A DNA stretch of 12,806 nucleotides, from the NCBI GenBank assembly GCA_005884705.1, contig VBAF01000230.1:1-12806 (forward strand), in the 5' to 3' direction. The stretch comes from Alphaproteobacteria bacterium. Its GTDB lineage: Bacteria; Pseudomonadota; Alphaproteobacteria; Reyranellales; Reyranellaceae. The notes beneath the pieces are model-generated. The model was not told the origin of the DNA, did not search any database, and was given only the letters and a program-made list of their open reading frames with translations. The position numbers and the translations under genes were made by a program. Each line of letters begins with the position of its first letter. The first letter of the stretch is position 1. Of this stretch, positions 7,260-12,806 are shown one piece after another.

Positions 7260-7264
7260 CCCCA

Positions 7265-8457
7265 ATGAATTCACCGCCACCGCCGCCGGAAGAGCGTCCC
7301 GCTCTGCGAGCGCTGCTGCGCCAGCCCGACTTCCTGCGGCTGTGGCTGGTCGGCGCCTTCGCCAACGCCATGCGCTGGCTGGAGCTGCTGGCGTCGGGGC
7401 TGTTCGCCTACGAGGTCACCGGCTCGGCGCTCGCCGTCACCGGCGTGGTGGCGGCGCGGCAATTGCCGCAGCTCTTCCTCGGCGCTTTCGCCGGCGCTGT
7501 CTCCGAGGCGGTCGACCGCAAGCTGATCGTGATGCTGGCGCTGCTGGTGCCCGCCAGCGTCTCGACCGTGCTGGCGACGCTCGCCACCACCGGGCATCTG
7601 CAACTGTGGCACGTGGCGCTCGGCAACCTCGCCGCCGGCACGATGTGGGCGACCGAGATGTCGACGCGGCGGCGCATGGTCGGCGAAGCAGCCGGCCCGC
7701 TCATCATCCCGGCGATCGCGCTCGATTCTGCGACCAACGCCGCGACCCGCATGATCGGCCCGCTGCTCGGCGGCTTCGCCTTCCAGTGGCTCGGCATGAA
7801 GGGCGCCTACACGGTGACGGCGCTGGTCCAGTTCGCGGGTGCCTTCGCCATGGCGGGCTTGGTCTATCACCAAGTGACGCGACGGCTGATGATCGCGCGC
7901 ATCCCGGCCGACATCGTCGACGGCCTGCGCCTTGCCCGCACCCGGCCGATGATCCTGCTGGTGTTCGGCGTCACGGTGGTGACCAATGCCTTCGCCTTCT
8001 CCTACACCGGGTCCACGTCTCGCCGGCCCTGGTCGGACTTTTGGCTGCCGCCGAGCCGACCGGCGCGCTGCTGGGCGGCGCGCTGATCGCGGCCGGCGTG
8101 CTGCGCATGGACCGCCGCCTGATGTTCGCCGGCGGCGCCTCGTTCTTCATGGTGATGCTGCTGATCGCAGCACTTTCGCCGTGGTATTGGCTGGCGCTGG
8201 CCGCGTTGATCCTGGGCGGCTTCGGCACGGCGGGCTTCGGCAACATGCAGACCACCTTGATGCTTACCGAGGCGCCGCTCGAGGTGCGCTCGCGGCTGAT
8301 GGGCATCGTCACGGTCTGCATCGGCACCGGTCCGCTCGGCGTCCTCGCCGCCGGCGCGCTGGCGCAAGAGCTCGGGCCGCGCGCCGCGATCGTGATCCTG
8401 GCAACCCTTGGTCTTGCCACGACGCTGGCGCTGGTGCTGGCGCTGCGCCGCCGATAA
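7265..8457 (+). pseudogene. MFS transporter (EntS-like exporter), frameshifted
   Basis: Major facilitator of the EntS-like type (MFS_3), an inner-membrane proton-driven exporter. The N-terminal part (MNSPPPPPEERPALRALL.., from ATG 7265) reads in one frame through about six membrane segments, with LRQPDFLRLWLVGAFANAMRW and the loop EAVDRK. It runs into the seventh hydrophobic stretch, FAFSYTG, ending near 8011. The homology then continues one frame over (-1) at HVSPALVGLLAAAEPTGALLGG (from 8014) through the last segments to the stop at 8457. If read straight, the first frame ends at 8086 with a nonsense tail (STSRRPWSDFW..). By eye, members of this family have about ten more residues at the junction, so a deletion of 3n+1 bases fits better than a single lost base. 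A sequencing or assembly error is the alternative. The 3' end lies 2 bp from the convergent monooxygenase gene. Confidence 0.82.
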
Positions 8458-8459
8458 GC

Positions 8460-9821
8460 CTACTCCGCGGCGCCGGCGAGTCGGCCGGCGTGATGGCGAT
8501 TGATCGGCTTGGGCAGGCCGAGATTGCCGCGCAAGGTCGTCGCCTCGTACTCGCGGCGGAACAGGCCGCGGCGCTGCAGCTCGGGGATCACCAGGTCGAC
8601 GAAATCCTTGAGCGAGCCGGGCAGCCAGGCCGGCATGACGTTGAAGCCGTCGGCGGCGGCGTCCTTGAACCAGTGCTCCATCTCGTCCGCCACCTGCGTC
8701 GGCGTGCCGATCGACAGCACGTGGCCGCGCGGTCCGGCGTTGGCGAGGCAGAGCTGCCAGAAGGTGAGCTTGTCGCGCTTGGCCTGCTCGAGCAGCAGCC
8801 GCTGGCGGCTGAGCGGACCGTTGGTGTCGGGCATCTCCGGCACCGGCCCGTCGAGCGGCAGCTTGTCGAGATCGTGCACGCCGATCGTGTGCTCGAGCAC
8901 CGAGATGCCGACCGGCACCTGAATCAGCGACTGCAGGGTGTCGTACTTCTCCTGCGCCTCCGAGGCGGTCGGCGCGACCACCGGGTAGAAGCCCGGCATC
9001 ACCCGGACCTCGTCGGCCGAGCGGCCGAAGCGCGGCAGGCGGGCCATGACGTCGGCGTAGAACTCCTTGCCCTGCTCGAACACGGTCTGCGCGGTGAACA
9101 CGATCTCGGCCAGGCGTGCCGCGACGTCGCGGCCGGTGCCCGAGGCGCCGGCCTGGACCAGCACCGGGCGGCCCTGCGGCGAGGGCGCGACGTTGAGCGG
9201 CCCCCGCACCTGGAAGTGCTTCCCCTTGTGGTTCAGCACATGCATCTTCGTGGTGTCGTAGAAGACGCCGGAGTCCTTGTCCCGGACGAAGGCGTCGTCA
9301 TCCCAGCTGTCCCACAGGCCCTGCACCACCTCGGCGAACTCGATGGCGCGTTCGTAGCGGTCGCCGTGGCTCATATGCCGGTCGCGGCTGTAGTTCAGCG
9401 CGTCCTGCTCGTTGTTCGAAGTGACGAGGTTCCAGCCGCTGCGGCCGCCGCTGATCTGGTCGAGCGAGGCGAACTGGCGGGCCAGCGTATAGGGCTCGTT
9501 GAAGGTCGTGGTCGAGGTGGCGACGAAGCCCAGGTTCTTGGTCACCGCGGCGAGCGCCGACAAGATGGTCATCGGCTCGAACTTGACCACCTTGCCCATA
9601 CGGCCGCGCGCGTCGGGACTGCCCTCGAGATCGACGGCAGCGGAATCGGCGAGGAACAGGAAGTCCATCTTGCCGCGCTCGGCGAGCTGCGCGGTCTCCA
9701 CCATGTCGGCGAAGCGCACCCCCGAATGGTAGTGCGCGCCGGGATGGCGCCAAGCGGCGACGTGCTGGCCGGTTTCGTGCACGAAAGCGCCGAGATGCAT
9801 CATGCGTTTCTGCGGCGCCAT
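8460..9821 (-). CDS. LLM-class flavin-dependent monooxygenase (NtaA/SnaA/DszA type)
   Basis: A 453-residue bacterial-luciferase-like FMNH2-dependent monooxygenase of the nitrilotriacetate monooxygenase subfamily, which oxidises sulfur, nitrogen or chelator substrates using reduced flavin from a separate reductase. Characteristic segments are HLGAFVHETGQHVAAWRHP near 9-27, the FLADS strand, TTTFNEPYTLARQFASLDQIS near 104-124, SGGRSGWNLVTS at 124-135, RPVLVQAGASGTGRDVAA near 218-235, and IGTPTQVADEMEHWF near the end. The length is full for the family. ATG at 9821 is chosen because GGGAGGG lies 8 bases upstream. This site abuts the asd stop codon, so the gene is almost certainly co-transcribed with asd (14 bp apart). 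No flavin reductase is in the window. The substrate is unknown. Confidence 0.93.
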   Translation of the reverse strand: MAPQKRMMHLGAFVHETGQHVAAWRHPGAHYHSGVRFADMVETAQLAERGKMDFLFLADSAAVDLEGSPDARGRMGKVVKFEPMTILSALAAVTKNLGFVATSTTTFNEPYTLARQFASLDQISGGRSGWNLVTSNNEQDALNYSRDRHMSHGDRYERAIEFAEVVQGLWDSWDDDAFVRDKDSGVFYDTTKMHVLNHKGKHFQVRGPLNVAPSPQGRPVLVQAGASGTGRDVAARLAEIVFTAQTVFEQGKEFYADVMARLPRFGRSADEVRVMPGFYPVVAPTASEAQEKYDTLQSLIQVPVGISVLEHTIGVHDLDKLPLDGPVPEMPDTNGPLSRQRLLLEQAKRDKLTFWQLCLANAGPRGHVLSIGTPTQVADEMEHWFKDAAADGFNVMPAWLPGSLKDFVDLVIPELQRRGLFRREYEATTLRGNLGLPKPINRHHAGRLAGAAE

Positions 9822-9829
9822 CGTTCGAA

Positions 9830-9836
9830 CCCTCCC
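9830..9836 (-). promoter_or_regulatory. Ribosome binding site of the monooxygenase gene, fused to the asd stop
   Basis: The minus strand reads TAGGGAGGG, in which TAG (9838-9836) is the asd stop and GGGAGGG is a near-perfect Shine-Dalgarno 8 bases before the ATG at 9821. The arrangement implies ribosomes finishing asd are handed on directly to the monooxygenase. Confidence 0.75.
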
Positions 9837-10858
9837 TACTCGGCGGCGAGAACCTGGAGCTTGGCCAGCTCCTCGGCGATCTGCACGGCGTTCCAGGCGG
9901 CGCCCTTCAAGAGCTGGTCGCCGGCGACGAACAGCGCCAACCCGTTCGGGTTGGAGAGATCGCGCCGGATGCGGCCGACATGCACGTCGAGATCGCCGCT
10001 CGCCTCGAGCGGCATCGGGAAGTGGTTGGCCGCCGGATCGTCGACGATCTTGATGCCGGGCGAGCGGGCGAGCAGCACGCGCGCCTCCTCGGGCGACATC
10101 GGCGCCGCGAGCTCGAGCACGATCGATTCGGAATGGGCGCGCAGCACCGGCACGCGGATGCAGGTCGGCACGATCGGCAGGTCGGGCGCGTGGAACATCT
10201 TGCGCATCTCTTCGACCACCTTGTTCTCTTCCTCGTTGTAGCCGTTCTCGGCCACCTGGGTGTTGTGCGAGAAGACGTTGAAGGCGATCTGGTGCGGGAA
10301 CACCGAATGGGTGATCTCCTTGCCCGCGGCGTATTCGCGCGCCTGGTCCTGCAACTCCTGCATCGCCGCGGCGCCTGCACCCGAGGCCGACTGGTAGGTC
10401 GAGACGACGATGCGGCGGATGCCGACCGCCTGATGGATCGGCCACACCGCCACGGCGAGGATCGCCGCCGTGCAGTTGGGGTTGGCGATCACGCCCTTGT
10501 GGCGGCGCAGATCGCCGGCATTCACCTCGGGCACGACCAGCGGCACGTTGGGGTCCATGCGGAAGGCCGACGAATTGTCGATCACCAGCGCGCCCGCCGC
10601 CTTGGCGGCCGGCACGAACTCGCGGCTGCGCGTGGCGCCGGCCGAGAAGAAGGCAATGTCGACGCCCTTGAACGCGTCGGCGGTGAGCTCCTCGACCTTG
10701 TGCGGCTTGCCTTTGAACTCCAGGGTCTTGCCGACCGAGCGCTTGGAGGCCAGCAGCTTCAGGCCGGCAACGGGGAAGCGGCGGCGTTCGAGAACGCGCA
10801 GGATTTCGACGCCGACGGCGCCGGTTGCGCCGACCACGGCGATGTTCTGGGGCCTCAT
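9836..10858 (-). CDS. asd: Aspartate-semialdehyde dehydrogenase
   Basis: Reduces L-aspartyl-4-phosphate to L-aspartate-4-semialdehyde with NADPH, the branch-point step to lysine/diaminopimelate, threonine and methionine. The product has 340 residues, normal for the family. The NADP-binding loop GATGAVG lies at 10-16, SAGATRSREF at 72-81 and DNSSAFRMD at 94-102. The active-site cysteine is C129 in NPNCTAA, with STYQSASGAG at 153-162, and R235 and catalytic H242 in CIRVPVLRAHSE. The start at 10858 gives MRPQNIAVVGATGAVG as in homologues; the longer frame to 10894 adds an unlikely 12-residue extension. Only a weak AGGA precedes the ATG. It is the first gene of a two-gene unit with the downstream flavin monooxygenase. 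Confidence 0.96.
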   Translation of the reverse strand: MRPQNIAVVGATGAVGVEILRVLERRRFPVAGLKLLASKRSVGKTLEFKGKPHKVEELTADAFKGVDIAFFSAGATRSREFVPAAKAAGALVIDNSSAFRMDPNVPLVVPEVNAGDLRRHKGVIANPNCTAAILAVAVWPIHQAVGIRRIVVSTYQSASGAGAAAMQELQDQAREYAAGKEITHSVFPHQIAFNVFSHNTQVAENGYNEEENKVVEEMRKMFHAPDLPIVPTCIRVPVLRAHSESIVLELAAPMSPEEARVLLARSPGIKIVDDPAANHFPMPLEASGDLDVHVGRIRRDLSNPNGLALFVAGDQLLKGAAWNAVQIAEELAKLQVLAAE

Positions 10859-10894
10859 GATCCTAGCTTTCGAATGGCAAAAACGCTGGTTCAC

Positions 10895-10922
10895 ATTCTA
10901 TCCGGCCCTATGATGGGCACAA
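10895..10922 (-). promoter_or_regulatory. Candidate sigma-70-type promoter for asd
   Basis: On the minus strand TTGTGC (10922-10917) and TAGAAT (10900-10895) are spaced by 16 bases and would start RNA about 30 bases before the asd ATG at 10858. TAGAAT matches the -10 consensus at five of six positions; the -35 match is modest. It lies in the only divergent gap long enough (125 bp) to hold two ordinary promoters. Confidence 0.35.
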
Positions 10923-10935
10923 CAAGAACGGGCCT

Positions 10936-10957
10936 AATGGCCTGCGATAAATGGCCT
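10936..10957. repeat. Direct repeat upstream of the ABC permease genes
   Basis: AATGGCCT occurs at 10936-10943 and again at 10950-10957 (period 14), between asd and the permease operon and about 30 bases before the permease start. It could be a tandem protein-binding site. It is short, and chance in a GC-rich gap is possible. Confidence 0.3.
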
Positions 10958-10983
10958 AAGGGAGGCTAACGCCTTGAGGCGCA

Positions 10984-11940
10984 ATGTATAGTTACATCGC
11001 CCGCAGACTGGTGTTCGGCGCGCTGACCGTGGTCGGCGTGTCGATCATCGTTTTCGTGATCATGCGCATCCTGCCCGGCGACCCGCTGGTCGCGATCTTC
11101 GGCCCGGAGGGCTTCACCAAGCTCAGCGAGGCCGAGCGCGCCCGCTACATGGCCGATCTCGGACTCAGCGATCCGCTCGTCGTGCAGTACCTGCATTGGA
11201 TGGGCGACATCCTGCGCGGCAATCTCGGCCGCTCCTTCTTCCGTTCCGAAAGCGTCGCCGAGATGCTGTCGCGGCGCGGTCCGCTGACCGCCGAGATCGC
11301 GCTGCTGTCGGTGGTCATCTCATGGCTGGTCGGCATTCCGGTCGCGATCGTGAGCGCGCTCAAGCCCAACACCGCCGCCGACAGCGCGGTGCGTTTCGTG
11401 AGCATCCTGTTCCTGGCGGTACCCGGCTTCTGGATCGGCATGCTGATCGTGCTCGCCCTGCTGTTCTGGTTCGGCTATCGCGCGCCGCTCACCGGCTCCG
11501 GGCTGTTCGCCGATCCGTGGGCCAACTTCCAGCTGGTGATCGGTCCGGCGGTCGTGCTGGGGCTCGGCCAGGCGGCCTATATCGCGCGCATGGGCCGCTC
11601 GGCGCTCCTCGAGGTGATCCGCGAGGATTATGTGCGCACCGCGCGCGCCAAGGGCCTGAACGGCCGCCTGGTGATCGCCTGGCACGCGCTCCCCAATGCG
11701 CTGCTGCCGGTGATCACGCTGTCCGGCGTGCTGATGGGCCTGGTGCTGGCGGGCTCGATCCCGGTCGAGCGGGCGTTCGGCACGCCTGGTCTCGGTTACA
11801 CCATGTTCATCGCCGTCAGCGAACGCGACGTCTTCGTGATGCAGAACCTGGTTTTCATCTACGCCACGGTGTTCGTGCTGATCAACATCGCGATCGACCT
11901 CACCATCGCCTTCCTCGATCCCCGGATCCGCCTGCGATGA
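10984..11940 (+). CDS. Dipeptide/oligopeptide ABC transporter permease, DppB type
   Basis: A 318-residue inner-membrane subunit of a peptide/nickel/opine-type ABC importer (BPD_transp_1). The N-terminus MYSYIARRLVFGALTVVGVSIIVFVIMRILPGDP is the standard DppB opening: a first membrane segment followed by the PGDP turn. About five more segments follow, at roughly 102-125, 137-162, 184-201, 240-258 and 286-310. The ATPase-contacting EAA loop, DYVRTARAKGL, is at 215-225, and the family's C-terminal ending FLDPRIRLR is intact. The ATG at 10984 has GAGG four bases upstream; a stronger GGGAGG lies about 18 bases away, too far for normal use. The stop overlaps the next start by ATGA. No binding-protein or ATPase gene precedes it, so these must lie beyond the window's end or elsewhere. 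The substrate is unknown and need not be a peptide. Confidence 0.95.
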   Translation: MYSYIARRLVFGALTVVGVSIIVFVIMRILPGDPLVAIFGPEGFTKLSEAERARYMADLGLSDPLVVQYLHWMGDILRGNLGRSFFRSESVAEMLSRRGPLTAEIALLSVVISWLVGIPVAIVSALKPNTAADSAVRFVSILFLAVPGFWIGMLIVLALLFWFGYRAPLTGSGLFADPWANFQLVIGPAVVLGLGQAAYIARMGRSALLEVIREDYVRTARAKGLNGRLVIAWHALPNALLPVITLSGVLMGLVLAGSIPVERAFGTPGLGYTMFIAVSERDVFVMQNLVFIYATVFVLINIAIDLTIAFLDPRIRLR

Positions 11941-12806
11941 CTGCCATCCCGACCGACCGCCCCATCCCCGCCCCGCCGTCGCGCCTGCGCACCGGCTTGC
12001 GCAGCTTCGGCCTGTTCTTCCGGCGCGCGCCGCTGTCAGGCTTCTGGGGGGTGATCGCCGCCCTGATCGTCGGCATGGCGATCGCCGCCCCCGTGGTCGC
12101 GCCCTATCCGCCGCTCAAGTCGGACTTCCGCGCGATGCAGAAGCCGCCCGACGAGAAGCACTGGTTCGGCACCGACCAGATCGGCCGCGACACCCTCTCC
12201 CGGGTGATCCATGGCGCCCGGACCTCGCTCACCGTCGCGATGGGCGCGGTGCTGTTCGGCACCACCCTCGGCGCGTTGTGGGGGTTGGCCTGCGGCTACT
12301 TCGGCGGCCGCTTCGACATGGCGAGCCAGCGCGCCATCGAGTTCCTGCAATCCTTTCCCGACCTGATCTTGGCGATGGCGATCGCCATGGCGCTGGGCGG
12401 TGGGCTGGGCACGGTGATCGTAGCGATCGCCATCACCCGCATCCCGTTCGGCGGCCGGGTCATCCGCGCGGTCGTGCTGTCGCTCAAGGAGATGCAGTAC
12501 GTCGAAGCGGCGCGCGGCATCGGCGCCTCGCATACCCGCATGATGTTTCGCCATATCCTGCCGCAGTGCGTGGCGCCTTACCTGATCCTGGCGACCACCC
12601 ATCTCGGCGTCGCCATCGTCATTGAGGCGTCGCTCGGCTTCCTCGGCGTCGGCATCCCGCCGCCCAACCCGACCTGGGGCAACATGCTGTCCGACGCGCT
12701 GAACGCCGGCCTGGTGCCGCCATGGTGGCTGGTGTTCTTTCCCGGCGCCGCGATCACCCTCACGGTGCTGGCGTTCAACCTGCTGGGTGACGGCATCCGC
12801 GACCTG
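11937..12806 (+). CDS. Dipeptide/oligopeptide ABC transporter permease, DppC type (runs off the window)
   Basis: The open frame starts at the ATGA overlap with the DppB-type gene and reaches the window's edge without a stop, giving 290 residues. Seen in order are a proline-rich N-terminal tail (residues 5-16), a first membrane segment near 35-55, the family signature HWFGTDQIGRDTLSRVIHGAR near 75-95, further segments from about 100 on, and the EAA loop YVEAARGIGAS at 188-198. Then come ASLGFLGVGIPPPNPTWGNML near 231-251 and NLLGDGIRDL at the edge. Family members normally end soon after this last motif, so only a few residues are probably missing. Together with the DppB-type subunit it forms the membrane channel of the importer; the ATPase and binding-protein genes would be expected just beyond the edge. 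Confidence 0.94.
   Translation, partial: MTAIPTDRPIPAPPSRLRTGLRSFGLFFRRAPLSGFWGVIAALIVGMAIAAPVVAPYPPLKSDFRAMQKPPDEKHWFGTDQIGRDTLSRVIHGARTSLTVAMGAVLFGTTLGALWGLACGYFGGRFDMASQRAIEFLQSFPDLILAMAIAMALGGGLGTVIVAIAITRIPFGGRVIRAVVLSLKEMQYVEAARGIGASHTRMMFRHILPQCVAPYLILATTHLGVAIVIEASLGFLGVGIPPPNPTWGNMLSDALNAGLVPPWWLVFFPGAAITLTVLAFNLLGDGIRDL

Noticed and set aside
5230..7371. 713-codon minus-strand frame spanning the GntP and TctC regions
   Set aside because: Low-complexity Arg/Gly/Ala-rich translation in a frame different from the TctC gene; typical of high-GC shadow frames.
8003..8020. Programmed -1 ribosomal frameshift as an explanation for the split MFS gene
   Set aside because: No X-XXY-YYZ slippery heptamer is present at the junction and residues appear to be missing, so a deletion or sequence error fits better.
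7986..10241. 751-codon plus-strand frame opposite the monooxygenase and asd
   Set aside because: Composition is antisense-like and both minus-strand genes are complete with catalytic residues.

Overview
The window is high-GC chromosomal DNA with strong third-position GC bias and long spurious antisense ORFs. Its gene set points to a soil or water alphaproteobacterium: a Bug/TctC binding protein, an NtaA/SnaA-type flavin monooxygenase, a GntP-type permease and a Dpp-type ABC importer. A Reyranella- or Rhodospirillales-like host is my guess from general resemblance, not something the sequence proves. There are no rRNA, tRNA, CRISPR, phage or transposase genes.

Layout. Positions 1-108 hold a palindromic intergenic repeat and a hairpin just past the end of pyrC. 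pyrC (dihydroorotase, 109-1152, minus) faces away from a tight plus-strand cassette of three hydrolases: a beta-lactamase-fold serine hydrolase (1202-2257), an alpha/beta hydrolase (2254-3153) and a metallo-beta-lactamase-fold protein with flavodiiron-type ligands (3150-3878), each joined to the next by an ATGA overlap. A secreted GH5 glycosidase (3842-5035, minus) overlaps the cassette's end by 37 bp. Next come a compact GntP-family permease (5071-6237, plus), a periplasmic Bug/TctC solute-binding protein (6234-7205, minus) and an MFS exporter gene broken by a frameshift near 8010 (7265-8457, plus). A minus-strand pair follows: asd (aspartate-semialdehyde dehydrogenase, 9836-10858), then an LLM flavin-dependent monooxygenase (8460-9821). 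The window ends with two plus-strand permease genes of a dipeptide/oligopeptide-type ABC importer (10984-11940 and 11937 to the edge).

Two genes are core biosynthesis: pyrC for pyrimidines and asd for lysine, threonine, methionine and diaminopimelate. The rest are uptake and catabolic functions for small organic acids, peptides, glycans, esters or lactones. No complete recognisable pathway is present: the monooxygenase lacks its flavin reductase, the Bug protein lacks TctA/TctB, and the ABC permeases lack a binding protein and ATPases inside the window.

The arrangement is very compact. Transcription units alternate strand at every step (-,+,-,+,-,+,-,+). The convergent ends overlap or lie 2 bp apart, and the divergent starts are only 35-125 bp apart. 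I did not find a clearly new multi-gene system. The best candidates for a second look are the translationally coupled three-hydrolase cassette and the broken MFS gene.
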